Below, piece after piece: positions 1 through 7,930 of a stretch of DNA of 36,115 nt. Made by a program: the position numbers and the translations under genes. How positions within the stretch are numbered: position 1 is the stretch's first letter; each line of letters opens with the position of its first letter. Source of the stretch: Lachnospiraceae bacterium (GTDB lineage: Bacteria; Bacillota; Clostridia; Lachnospirales; Lachnospiraceae); assembly GCA_017634355.1 (NCBI GenBank), contig JAGBNO010000043.1:1-36115 (forward strand). The letters are read 5' to 3'. The notes beneath the pieces were generated by a model. It was not told the DNA's origin and searched no databases. It worked only from the letters and a program-made list of their open reading frames with translations.

Positions 1-26
1 TAAGCTTTTATACTATTTTTAAACAT
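1..26 (-). CDS. 5' end of a gene leaving the window to the left (product unknown)
   Basis: On the minus strand an ATG at 26-24 sits directly behind a textbook ribosome binding site (GGAGGTGATC, 36-27) and opens a frame reading MFKNSIKA to the window edge. Eight codons are too few to identify the product. The strong Shine-Dalgarno sequence, and a long leader with its own promoter and terminator hairpin further upstream (134-397), are the reasons to call it a real gene. Confidence 0.6.
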
Positions 27-391
27 GATCACCTCCAAAAACCTTTCCAAAACTTTCATCTGCTTTACCTACGAAGAGGCTATCCCGGACTGCCCCTAAT
101 GATTCTCTGCCAACACAGGAGAACTCGCAGCACAAAAAGAAGCAGCCCCTTTCTTTCCAAAAAAGAAAAGGAAACTGCTTCCCATCTAAAATCACTATTC
201 AGTTCGGGATAGACCCTAACTACCCCCCCCAAAATACGGAATTTACTTCGGCACTAGCTCTTGCTGTAAATAATCCGCATTTATATTCACTTCTATTATT
301 CTCAATACTCAGCATAGACCCTGTATATATAATTAAGAAACCCCTATGAAAATCTTATGGTTTTCTTAAATCTACAGCTATTTTAATTTAT
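27..391 (-). promoter_or_regulatory. Long structured 5' leader of the leftward gene, possible attenuator or riboswitch
   Basis: No gene is seen in this stretch. Transcription from the minus promoter at 369-397 would give a leader of about 335 nt before the ATG at 26. It contains a stem near 237-276 (ATTTAC/GTAAAT plus CGGA/TCCG), a long-range inverted repeat (200-211 with 81-92, one G-U-compatible mismatch), and a terminator hairpin between those two arms. The sequence AGGGTCTAT occurs twice on the minus strand, near 323-315 and 219-211. I do not recognise a known riboswitch or T-box consensus. The arrangement fits conditional termination, but that is inference. Confidence 0.45.
134..181 (-). 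terminator. Intrinsic terminator-like hairpin inside the leader
   Basis: GAAGCAG (139-145) pairs with CTGCTTC (175-181), with further A/T-rich pairing inside the arm. On the minus strand the stem is followed at once by five T (138-134). The plus-strand side has no T-run, so it would act leftwards, upstream of the gene starting at 26. Confidence 0.55.
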
Positions 392-397
392 TGTCAA
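369..397 (-). promoter_or_regulatory. Sigma-70-type promoter for the leftward gene
   Basis: On the minus strand a perfect -35 TTGACA (397-392) is separated by exactly 17 nt from a -10 of TAGATT (374-369, four of six consensus bases). It lies back-to-back with the rightward promoter at 404-431; the two -35 boxes are only 6 bp apart. Confidence 0.55.
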
Positions 398-403
398 GCG
401 CCC

Positions 404-431
404 TTGCCAAGAAACGCCTTAACTGTATAAT
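404..431 (+). promoter_or_regulatory. Sigma-70-type promoter for the DUF512-der genes
   Basis: The -35 is TTGCCA (404-409), the spacer 16 nt, and the -10 a perfect TATAAT (426-431). It lies 39 bp before the start of the first rightward gene. Confidence 0.6.
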
Positions 432-469
432 AACCTTATTTATATGAAGGGGGTAAAACTAGTTCTGTA

Positions 470-1801
470 ATGGAAAACACGGGTCACAGGATAAGCGGCG
501 TAGAGCCGGACAGCATTTCTGAAGAGCTGGGCATAATGCCAGGGGACGAGCTTTTAGCCATCAATGGGAATGTAATCGAAGACATACTGGACTACCAGTT
601 CTTGTGCGAGGACGACTATGTAGAACTGACCATAAGACGGCAGGATGGGGAAGAATGGATATTTGAAGTCGATAAGGACGAGGACGAAGACCTGGGGCTG
701 TCCTTTGAAAACGGCCTCATGGACGGCTACCGCTCATGCAGAAATCACTGTATCTTTTGCTTCATAGACCAGATGCCAAAGGGGATGCGCCCTACGCTAT
801 ACTTTAAGGACGACGACTCCAGGCTGTCCTTTCTCCAGGGGAACTATGTGACCCTTACCAATATGTCTGAAAAGGATATAGACCGCATCATAAGATACCG
901 TTTGGAGCCCATAAATATCTCAGTCCACTGCACGGACCCTGATCTAAGGGAAAAGATGCTGAAAAACCCCAGATCCAGGGAACTTAAAGCGGCTATGGAT
1001 AAGCTATTTGAAGCGGGCATACGCATGAACGGCCAGATAGTGCTCTGCAAAGGCATAAATGACGGAAAGGTCTTAAGCCGCAGCATAGAAGAGCTGTCCC
1101 GATACATACCCTGTCTTGAGAGCGTATCGGTTGTGCCTGTAGGGCTCACCCGCTTCAGGGACGGGCTCTTCCCTCTTGATGCCTTTACAAGTGAAGATTC
1201 CGCCAAAGTCCTGGAGGAAGTCCACGCCTGGCAGGAAAAGCTTTTTGAGGCCTACGGCACCCATTTTATCCATGCGGGGGATGAATTCTATCTCTCTGCC
1301 GGATGGGAGCTTCCTGATGCCGCGAGCTACGACGGCTATCTCCAGTATGAAAACGGCGTGGGAATGCTCCGCTCCTTCATTGATGAATTCGATGAGGCGC
1401 TTAAGCAGCTTGGGGGCGCGAGGCTGCCTGAACGGGAGGTATCCATAGCCGGCGGCATGCTTATGCAAAAACCCGTGGAAAACATGCTGGAACGCCTGCG
1501 CGGATCCTGTCCCGCCCTTACAGTCCGCCACTATGCCATAAAAAACGATTTCTTCGGGGAAAGGGTTACGGTGAACGGCCTCCTCACGGGAGGGGATATC
1601 ATAAACTCCCTCAAGGGCAGGCCCTTGGGAGACTGCCTCTATCTTCCGGAAAATCTTCTCAGGAGCGGCACCGAAACTCTGCTGGACGATGTTACTGTCT
1701 CCCAGATTTCTTCAACTTTACAAGTAAAAGTCGATATTGTAAAATCAGACGGATGGGATTTTGTAGAAAAACTTACAGGTATTAAAGGTAGAGAAGAATG
1801 A
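470..1801 (+). CDS. DUF512 family protein with PDZ-like head and radical-SAM-type cysteine motif
   Basis: A 443-residue protein. Residues about 5-75 look like a PDZ-like domain (ISGVEPDSISEELG...GDELLAINGN). It is followed by CRNHCIFC (Cys90, Cys94, Cys97; the CX3CX2C spacing of radical SAM enzymes), the conserved stretch FIDQMPKGMR, and the C-terminal DUF512 region. The family is sometimes labelled an Fe-S oxidoreductase; its reaction is not established to my knowledge. An AAGGGGG at 447-453 is rather far (16 nt) from the ATG, but no nearer in-frame start is visible. Its stop overlaps the der start by 4 nt (ATGA), so the two are translationally coupled, as in many Firmicutes. Family assignment is firm; biochemical role unknown. 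Confidence 0.93.
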   Translation: MENTGHRISGVEPDSISEELGIMPGDELLAINGNVIEDILDYQFLCEDDYVELTIRRQDGEEWIFEVDKDEDEDLGLSFENGLMDGYRSCRNHCIFCFIDQMPKGMRPTLYFKDDDSRLSFLQGNYVTLTNMSEKDIDRIIRYRLEPINISVHCTDPDLREKMLKNPRSRELKAAMDKLFEAGIRMNGQIVLCKGINDGKVLSRSIEELSRYIPCLESVSVVPVGLTRFRDGLFPLDAFTSEDSAKVLEEVHAWQEKLFEAYGTHFIHAGDEFYLSAGWELPDAASYDGYLQYENGVGMLRSFIDEFDEALKQLGGARLPEREVSIAGGMLMQKPVENMLERLRGSCPALTVRHYAIKNDFFGERVTVNGLLTGGDIINSLKGRPLGDCLYLPENLLRSGTETLLDDVTVSQISSTLQVKVDIVKSDGWDFVEKLTGIKGREE

Positions 1802-3120
1802 GACCTATTGTAGCGCTAGTGGGGCGTCCCAACGTAGGAAAATCCACATTGTTCAATGCGCTTGCGGGAGAGAGGATCTCCATAGTAGAAGATACCCCCG
1901 GTGTGACCAGGGACAGGATATATGCAGATGTGAACTGGCTGGACAGGGACTTCACCATTATAGATACAGGCGGTATAGAGCCTGAGTCCACCGACATTAT
2001 TTTTTCCCAGATGCGCGCCCAGGCTCAGGTCGCCATAGACACGGCCGATGTGATAGTCCTCGTGCTGGATGTGAAAGAGGGGCTCGTGGACAGCGACTTC
2101 GGCGTGGCGGACCTGCTCCGCCGCAGCGGCAAAAATGTGGTTCTGGCTGTCAACAAGGTAGATATCTATGAGCGGGCAAAGCTGGATGTCTATGAGTTCT
2201 ACAATCTGGGCATGGGCGATCCCATACCGATTTCCGCAGAACACAGGCAAGGCATAGGCGAACTCTTAGACGCAGTCACCGCGCTTTTCCCGGAAAAGCA
2301 GGAGGGCGAAGAAGAGGACGACCGCCCCAGAGTGGCTATTGTAGGCAAGCCAAATGTGGGTAAGTCTTCTATCCTGAACCGCCTTTTAAATAGCAATCGG
2401 GTAATAGTTTCAGACATACCGGGAACTACCAGGGACGCCATTGACGCAGAGGTAGTCCACAACGGAAAAGAGTATGTGTTCATTGACACGGCGGGCCTCA
2501 GGCGAAAAAACAAGGTAAAAGAGGCCCTGGAACACTATATGATACTCCGCACCGTAGGAGCCGTGGAGCGCTCTGATGTGGTCATCATTGTCATCGATGC
2601 TACAGAAGGTGTCACGGAGCAGGACGCAAAGATAGCGGGCATAGCCCACGACAGGGGCAAGGGCTGCATAATTGCCGTGAATAAGTGGGACCTTATCGAA
2701 AAAGACGATAAGACCATGAATAAATTTAAAAAGGACATACTATTCACACTGTCCTTCATACCTTATGCGGAGATGATCTTCATTTCCGCAGAGACGGGCC
2801 AGAGGCTGTCTAAGCTCTTTAACCTCATAGACAAGGTCATTGAGAACCATGCCCTAAGGCTGCAGACCGGTGTTCTGAACGAGATACTGACAGAGGCCGT
2901 GGCCTTAAACCAGCCTCCCACGGACAAGGGAAAGCGGCTCCGCATATTTTATATGACAGAGGTGGCAGTGAAGCCCCCCACCTTTGTGCTCTTTGTGAAC
3001 CATAAGAAGCTTATGCATTTTTCATACCTAAGATATATAGAAAACCAGCTCCGTTCGGCCTTTGGCTTCGCCGGCACGCCCTTACGCTTCATAGTGCGGG
3101 AGAGGGGTGACAAGAGCTGA
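1798..3120 (+). CDS. der: Ribosome biogenesis GTPase Der (EngA)
   Basis: A 440-residue protein with the two tandem GTPase domains unique to Der. The first P-loop is GRPNVGKS (9-16) with NKVD at 119-122; the second is GKPNVGKS (183-190) with NKWD at 295-298. Switch-region DTPGVTR and DIPGTTR motifs are present, and a C-terminal KH-like domain spans roughly 350-440. The length is normal for the family. Der acts on the 50S subunit late in assembly and is usually essential. It is coupled by a 4-nt overlap to the DUF512 gene and is followed by plsY after 114 bp, a common Firmicutes order. Confidence 0.98.
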   Translation: MRPIVALVGRPNVGKSTLFNALAGERISIVEDTPGVTRDRIYADVNWLDRDFTIIDTGGIEPESTDIIFSQMRAQAQVAIDTADVIVLVLDVKEGLVDSDFGVADLLRRSGKNVVLAVNKVDIYERAKLDVYEFYNLGMGDPIPISAEHRQGIGELLDAVTALFPEKQEGEEEDDRPRVAIVGKPNVGKSSILNRLLNSNRVIVSDIPGTTRDAIDAEVVHNGKEYVFIDTAGLRRKNKVKEALEHYMILRTVGAVERSDVVIIVIDATEGVTEQDAKIAGIAHDRGKGCIIAVNKWDLIEKDDKTMNKFKKDILFTLSFIPYAEMIFISAETGQRLSKLFNLIDKVIENHALRLQTGVLNEILTEAVALNQPPTDKGKRLRIFYMTEVAVKPPTFVLFVNHKKLMHFSYLRYIENQLRSAFGFAGTPLRFIVRERGDKS

Positions 3121-3234
3121 GCCTCAATTACTTGCTCGCATTAAGTCAGATACTGCGAAAAGGCATTAAAAAGTAAGTCAGAGCTTAGAATGTGCTATTC
3201 TAATGAAGTAGCTTATTATAAAAAGGAGTAGCTT

Positions 3235-3945
3235 ATGGAAGCATATATATGGCAAAAGGCAGTCTGCCTCCTTATAGGATATGCCTGCGGGCTTATACAG
3301 ACAGGCTATCTGATAGGAAAGGCCCAGGGTATAGACATACGCTCCGTGGGCAGCGGCAATGCCGGCACCACCAATATGCTGCGTACCTTCGGTGTGGGCA
3401 CAGGGGTACTGACCCTCTTATGCGATGCGGCGAAAACCCTGCTTGCCATGGTGATCGCATGGCTAATATTCAGGAATAGTTTGCCCGATATAGTATTCCT
3501 TTTACAGATATACGCAGGAGCCGGTGCCATATTGGGCCACGATTTTCCCTTCTATATGGGCTTCCGCGGCGGAAAGGGCATAGCCTGTACTGCGGGCCTG
3601 GCAATAGGGCTCATGGATCCGGTCCTTATAGTACTTGGACTGCTCACTTTTTTCATCATTTTCTTTGCTACTCACTATGTGTCTTTGGGCTCCTGCCTCG
3701 TGTGGCTGGGCCTCATAGTGGAAATAGTCATCATGGGTCAGCTGGGCATAGGGAAATTCGGCAGTCTGCCACAGGGGCAGCGCATAGAAATCTATGTGAT
3801 CATGCTCCTCCTCGGAATCCTTGCCTGGTGGCAGCATAGATCCAATATACAGAGGCTGCTCGCAGGAAAAGAGAGGAAGACTTACTTAAACCACGAAAAG
3901 AATCTGGCCGAGGCAGAGAGATTCAAGGCCATGCAGGGAAAATAG
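3235..3945 (+). CDS. plsY: Glycerol-3-phosphate acyltransferase PlsY
   Basis: A 236-residue integral membrane protein with several hydrophobic helices. It carries the PlsY signatures GSGNAGTTN (about 40-48) and GHDFPFYMGFRGGKG (about 101-115). PlsY moves the acyl group from acyl-phosphate to glycerol-3-phosphate, the first committed step of phospholipid synthesis, at the cytoplasmic membrane. The ATG has a good site (AAAAGGAG). A charged tail of about 30 residues follows the last helix. The gpsA gene that often follows der-plsY in Clostridia is absent here; a GNAT gene follows instead. Confidence 0.96.
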   Translation: MEAYIWQKAVCLLIGYACGLIQTGYLIGKAQGIDIRSVGSGNAGTTNMLRTFGVGTGVLTLLCDAAKTLLAMVIAWLIFRNSLPDIVFLLQIYAGAGAILGHDFPFYMGFRGGKGIACTAGLAIGLMDPVLIVLGLLTFFIIFFATHYVSLGSCLVWLGLIVEIVIMGQLGIGKFGSLPQGQRIEIYVIMLLLGILAWWQHRSNIQRLLAGKERKTYLNHEKNLAEAERFKAMQGK

Positions 3946-3994
3946 CCCACCGCATATAGTGCCGCAAAAGGTTCGCCGCAATAGAGGTACACTT

Positions 3995-4462
3995 ATGATA
4001 AGACCCGCCGAAGACAAAGATATACCCAGAATACTGGAGCTGCTCACACAGGTAGATATGGTGCACCATGAAGGGCGTCCCGACATTTTTAAAGGCCCCG
4101 CCACCAAATACAACGCCGAAGAGCTTTCAGCGATGTTTAAGGACCATGGCAGGCCCGTTTTTGTGTCAACGGACGAAAACGGCAGGGTAGAAGGCTATGC
4201 AATATGCATATTTAAGCAGTTCATCGGGGACCCCGTTCTCACAGACATCAAAACCCTCTATATAGACGACATCTGCGTGGATGAAAACCTAAGGGGAAGG
4301 CACATAGGCAGCGGCCTCTACCAGCATGTCCTTAAATTTGCCAGGGAGAAGGGCTGCTATAATGTCACCCTCAATGTCTGGTCCTGCAACGAGAAGGCCA
4401 TGGCATTCTACGAGCGCTGCGGGCTAAAGCCCCAAAAGGTGGGAATGGAAGCCATACTATGA
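3995..4462 (+). CDS. GNAT family N-acetyltransferase
   Basis: About 155 residues beginning MIRPAEDKDIPRILELL, the usual opening of a GNAT fold. The acetyl-CoA loop region is around DDICVDENLRGRHIGSGLY, followed by the C-terminal NVTLNVWSCNEKAMAFYERCGL motif typical of the RimI-like superfamily. A GTG start at 3959 is possible, but the ATG at 3995 has the ribosome site (AGAGGT) and starts the conserved domain. The substrate cannot be told from sequence. It lies about 50 bp after plsY and is probably co-transcribed; it converges on the Rrf2 gene. Confidence 0.88.
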   Translation: MIRPAEDKDIPRILELLTQVDMVHHEGRPDIFKGPATKYNAEELSAMFKDHGRPVFVSTDENGRVEGYAICIFKQFIGDPVLTDIKTLYIDDICVDENLRGRHIGSGLYQHVLKFAREKGCYNVTLNVWSCNEKAMAFYERCGLKPQKVGMEAIL

Positions 4463-4506
4463 AGAATGCCTATGCTGTAAAAGCCATTTTTGCGGCTTAA
4501 TGACAG

Positions 4507-4938
4507 CTAGATCACATAGTTGTCTGTTCCCCTTGCTCTCGCCCCTTCTGCCAGGTCCCCTATGGTTTTTTTGTCCACTATATTGCTGACGGCCTCGCTC
4601 CACTCTTTCCACAGCCCATAAGTGGCGCAGGTGTCCTTCTTTTCACAGTCTCCCTTTTCTACGCAGGATACAGGGGAAAGCGAACCCTCTGTGAGGCGGA
4701 GCACCCTGCCAACGCTTATTTCATTGGGATCCATTGCAAGCTGGTATCCCCCCTGGGCTCCTCTGGAAGCCCGCACCAGCCCTCCCTTATTTAATATGCC
4801 CACGATCTGCTCCAGGTATTTTTCTGAAATATCCTGCCTCTTGGCCATATCCTTGACCTTGATATTCTCCCCATTGGGGCTCAAAGCGAGGTCCACCATT
4901 ATGCGTAGGGCATATCTGCCCCTAGTTGAAACCTTCAT
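4507..4938 (-). CDS. Rrf2/IscR-family transcriptional regulator
   Basis: About 143 residues starting MKVSTRGRYALRIMVDLA, the standard Rrf2 opening; an N-terminal winged helix carries DISEKYLEQIVGIL and the SRGAQGGYQL wing. Three cysteines with CX5CX5C spacing (CVEKGDCEKKDTC, about residues 91-103) match the [2Fe-2S]-binding pattern of IscR, suggesting an iron-sulfur or redox sensor; cluster binding is inferred. The start is chosen at 4938 because AAGGAAGGG lies just upstream of it. Extending to 4962 would need a TTG with the Shine-Dalgarno inside the gene. No iscS/iscU or cysteine genes are adjacent, so its targets are unknown. Confidence 0.92.
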   Translation of the reverse strand: MKVSTRGRYALRIMVDLALSPNGENIKVKDMAKRQDISEKYLEQIVGILNKGGLVRASRGAQGGYQLAMDPNEISVGRVLRLTEGSLSPVSCVEKGDCEKKDTCATYGLWKEWSEAVSNIVDKKTIGDLAEGARARGTDNYVI

Positions 4939-5054
4939 ACAAAGCCCTTCCTTTCTCCGCAAAAAACCATTCTATGATGCCAGGTCCAAAAGCAATAACT
5001 TCAAGACCGCGCCAGTACTGATTTACAAAATGACCCCAACATCAGGCAACTGTC

Positions 5055-5084
5055 TTGTTGCAGTGCGTTCGACTGTGCTATAAT
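5055..5084 (+). promoter_or_regulatory. Promoter of the MBOAT-arg gene run
   Basis: A -35 of TTGTTG (5055-5060), an 18-nt spacer and a perfect -10 TATAAT (5079-5084). The predicted leader of about 90 nt begins near a GGGTTCTGAATAGTT sequence that recurs by pfp. Confidence 0.45.
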
Positions 5085-5182
5085 ATGAAACCGCTGTGGG
5101 TTCTGAATAGTTCCCCGATAAGCCTTAGCTATAGTTTAACCCAGATTTCCTATAGGGTCAATGTGAAAAGGAATCCCGTATA

Positions 5183-6631
5183 ATGCTTTTTAATTCTCTG
5201 GCATATCTGGTCTTTTTGCCGGCAGCCTTCCTGCTATATTGGTTCAGTCCCCAGAAAATCCGTCCGGGGATACTTCTGCTTATAAGCTATTACTTCTATC
5301 TGTCTGCAGGCACGGCCTTTGTGCTGTTGCTTATTGCCACCACCCTGCTGACCTGGGGCATGGGGCTCTTTATAGAGAAAAGGCGGGGCGAAGGCTCTGC
5401 CAAATGGTCTCTGGCGTTCACGCTCATCATAATTTTCTCCCTTCTGGGCTTCTTTAAGTATTACAATTTCCTGCTGGGGAGCTTTACCGACTTTCTCAGG
5501 CTTTTCGCCATACAAATAGAGCCCCACCTGCTTAACCTCATTATGCCTGTCGGGATCTCCTTCTATAGCTTCCAGTCCGCGGGCTACTTAATTGATGTAT
5601 ACAGGGGCAAGAGCAGTGCGGAAAAAAGCCCGCTTAAGCTGGCTCTTTTTGTCTCCTTTTTCCCGCAGATAATAGCAGGGCCCATAGGACGCTCCGACCA
5701 TCTGCTCCCACAGTTTAATGAAAAACGTACCTTCGATGCAGAAAAGGCCTCCGAGGGCCTGCGCCTTATGCTCTGGGGCTTTTTCAAAAAGCTGATAATT
5801 GCCGATTCCCTGGCGAAATATGTGGACAGGGTATTTGACCTCGTGCCATATTTCTTTGGAATGACCTTTATTATGGCGGCAGTCATGTATACCTTTGAAA
5901 TCTACTGCGACTTTTCCGGCTATTCCGATATAGCCATAGGGACCGCCAAGCTCTTCAATATAGACTTAATGACTAATTTCAAAAGCTCCTATTTCTCACG
6001 CTCCCTACAGGAATTCTGGAGCCGCTGGCATATTTCCCTCTCCAGCTGGTTTAGGGATTACCTGTATATACCGCTGGGCGGCAATAGGAAGGGCAAATTC
6101 AGGAAAAATTTAAATCTTCTCATAACCATGCTGGTCAGCGGCCTCTGGCATGGAGCCAACTGGACCTTCGTGGTCTGGGGCGGCCTGCACGGCATCTATC
6201 AGGTCGCAGAGGGTTTTCTTAAGGAAAAATTCGGCAAGCCTAAGGAAACCGTACTTTCAAATATAGTGCACGGTGTCATAACCTTTGGCCTTGTGTGCAT
6301 AGCCTGGGTATTTTTCAGGGCCAACTCCATAGGTGATGCCATTTATATTGTGACACATTTCCACAATGGGGTGGTATTCCACTTCTTGGACGCCTGGGAG
6401 AAAATGACCGTGGATATGCAGATAACAGCCGTAGGGCTTGTTAAACTTTTGGCATCCATAGTATTTCTCATGGTCTACGACTTTATTTCCCTGAAAAAGG
6501 ACATACCAAAGGAAATGGGCAAGTGGAAGATAGTCCCCCGCTGGATAGTCTACCTGGCCCTGGTGATACTTATAATAGTCTCAAAGCTCCACGGCGGGAC
6601 CACGCAACAGTTTATATATTTCAATTTCTGA
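5183..6631 (+). CDS. MBOAT family membrane O-acyltransferase (AlgI/DltB-like)
   Basis: A 482-residue polytopic membrane protein. It has the AlgI/DltB-type MBOAT hallmarks: the FFPQIIAGPIGR segment, QEFWSRWHISLSSWFRDYLYIPLGG, the SGLWHGANWTF motif containing the presumed active-site histidine (about residue 320), and the C-terminal FIYF ending. Relatives pass an acyl (often acetyl) group across the membrane to polysaccharides or teichoic acids, with an extracytoplasmic SGNH/DHHW or DltD-like partner. No partner or Dlt gene lies beside it, so the acceptor is unknown. It ends 22 bp before the argJ start, probably in the same transcript. Confidence 0.94.
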   Translation: MLFNSLAYLVFLPAAFLLYWFSPQKIRPGILLLISYYFYLSAGTAFVLLLIATTLLTWGMGLFIEKRRGEGSAKWSLAFTLIIIFSLLGFFKYYNFLLGSFTDFLRLFAIQIEPHLLNLIMPVGISFYSFQSAGYLIDVYRGKSSAEKSPLKLALFVSFFPQIIAGPIGRSDHLLPQFNEKRTFDAEKASEGLRLMLWGFFKKLIIADSLAKYVDRVFDLVPYFFGMTFIMAAVMYTFEIYCDFSGYSDIAIGTAKLFNIDLMTNFKSSYFSRSLQEFWSRWHISLSSWFRDYLYIPLGGNRKGKFRKNLNLLITMLVSGLWHGANWTFVVWGGLHGIYQVAEGFLKEKFGKPKETVLSNIVHGVITFGLVCIAWVFFRANSIGDAIYIVTHFHNGVVFHFLDAWEKMTVDMQITAVGLVKLLASIVFLMVYDFISLKKDIPKEMGKWKIVPRWIVYLALVILIIVSKLHGGTTQQFIYFNF

Positions 6632-6653
6632 CATGATCATAAAGGAGATTCCC

Positions 6654-7877
6654 ATGGAAAAAATTTCAGGCGGAGTAACCGCCCCCACAGGCTTCAAGGC
6701 AGGCGCCATAGAGGCAGGCATCAAATATGAAAACCGCAAGGATTTAGCAATACTGGTATCTGAAAAGCCATGCGTGACAGCCGGCACCTTTACCACAAAT
6801 GTGGTCAAAGCGGCCCCTGTCGTATGGGATAGGGATATAGTCAAGGGAAACGGCATTTCTCAGGCAGTGGTCGTGAACTCCGGCATCGCCAATGCCTGTA
6901 CAGGCGAGAAAGGGAAAAAGTACTGCGAGGAAACTGCAGAGACACTTGCAAATGCCTTAAATATTCCAAAGTCCAGCGTGCTTATAGCTTCCACAGGCGT
7001 AATAGGAATGCAGCTAAAAATAGACAGGATAAAAGTCGGCATTGAAGCCATTATCCCCAGGCTCTCCCATGAGCTTGCCGCAGGACACGAGGCGGCAGAG
7101 GCCATAATGACCACTGATACCCATCCAAAAGAGTTTGCGGTATCTTTTACTCTGGAAGATAAGGAGATCAGAATAGGCGGCATGTGCAAGGGCTCCGGCA
7201 TGATACATCCAAATATGTGCACCATGCTTTCTTTCCTTACTACGGATATCAGCATTTCCAGAGAGCTGCTGCAGGAAGCGCTGTCTGACAGCGTAAAGGA
7301 AAGCTATAATATGATTTCCGTGGACGGGGATACCTCTACCAATGATACCTGCCTGCTGCTCGCAAACGGGATGGCCGGCAATGCCAAAATCCTTGAAAAA
7401 AATGATGCTTACTATTGTTTCCTCGAAGCGTTAAAAAAGGTGAATATAGAGCTTGCAAAGATGATGGCAGGGGACGGGGAAGGAGCAAAAGCCCTGTTTA
7501 CAGTGCGCGTGATCCATGCAGATACCTTGGATAATGCGAGGGTACTGGCCAGATCCGTCGTTTCGTCCTCACTTACAAAAGCCGCTATCTTCGGCCACGA
7601 TGCCAACTGGGGGCGCATACTCTGTGCCCTTGGATACTCAGGGGCAGATTTTGACCCGAATAATATGGAACTATATCTGGGAACAGAAAGCGAAAAGCTG
7701 CTCCTCTTTGCAAATGGGGAACCCGTAGATTACAGCGAAAAAGAGGCTACAAGGCTTTTATCCGGCGAAGAGGTGACAGTCACGGCTGATATGAAAATGG
7801 GAGATGCGGCCGCCACTGCCTGGGGCTGCGACCTTACATACGATTATGTGAGGATAAATGCTGATTACAGGTCTTGA
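6654..7877 (+). CDS. argJ: Bifunctional ornithine acetyltransferase / N-acetylglutamate synthase ArgJ
   Basis: About 407 residues starting MEKISGGVTAPTGFKAGAI. ArgJ moves the acetyl group from N-acetylornithine to glutamate, closing the cyclic arginine pathway, and may also use acetyl-CoA. Family motifs include VVNSGIANACTG, IASTGVIG and the self-cleavage site KGSGMIHPNMCTML, whose Thr becomes the N-terminal nucleophile of the beta chain. The residue before that Thr is Cys where most family members have Ala. An ATG at 6633 gives seven more residues, but the AAGGAGA site at 6642-6648 points to 6654. It is followed by argB and argD; argC is not in the window. Confidence 0.97.
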   Translation: MEKISGGVTAPTGFKAGAIEAGIKYENRKDLAILVSEKPCVTAGTFTTNVVKAAPVVWDRDIVKGNGISQAVVVNSGIANACTGEKGKKYCEETAETLANALNIPKSSVLIASTGVIGMQLKIDRIKVGIEAIIPRLSHELAAGHEAAEAIMTTDTHPKEFAVSFTLEDKEIRIGGMCKGSGMIHPNMCTMLSFLTTDISISRELLQEALSDSVKESYNMISVDGDTSTNDTCLLLANGMAGNAKILEKNDAYYCFLEALKKVNIELAKMMAGDGEGAKALFTVRVIHADTLDNARVLARSVVSSSLTKAAIFGHDANWGRILCALGYSGADFDPNNMELYLGTESEKLLLFANGEPVDYSEKEATRLLSGEEVTVTADMKMGDAAATAWGCDLTYDYVRINADYRS

Positions 7878-7930
7878 GAAAAGCCACTTGTCAGATATTG
7901 CAAAATGCCACCGCAATAGAGGAGGAATAA

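Noticed and set aside
134..276. c-di-GMP, purine, preQ1 or T-box identity for the leftward leader
   Set aside because: Compared by eye with remembered consensus blocks of these classes; none of the conserved core strings is present.
4481..4498. Small hairpin AAGCC/GGCTT between the GNAT and Rrf2 genes
   Set aside because: A 5-bp stem without a T-run on either side is too weak to call a terminator, although the position between converging genes fits.
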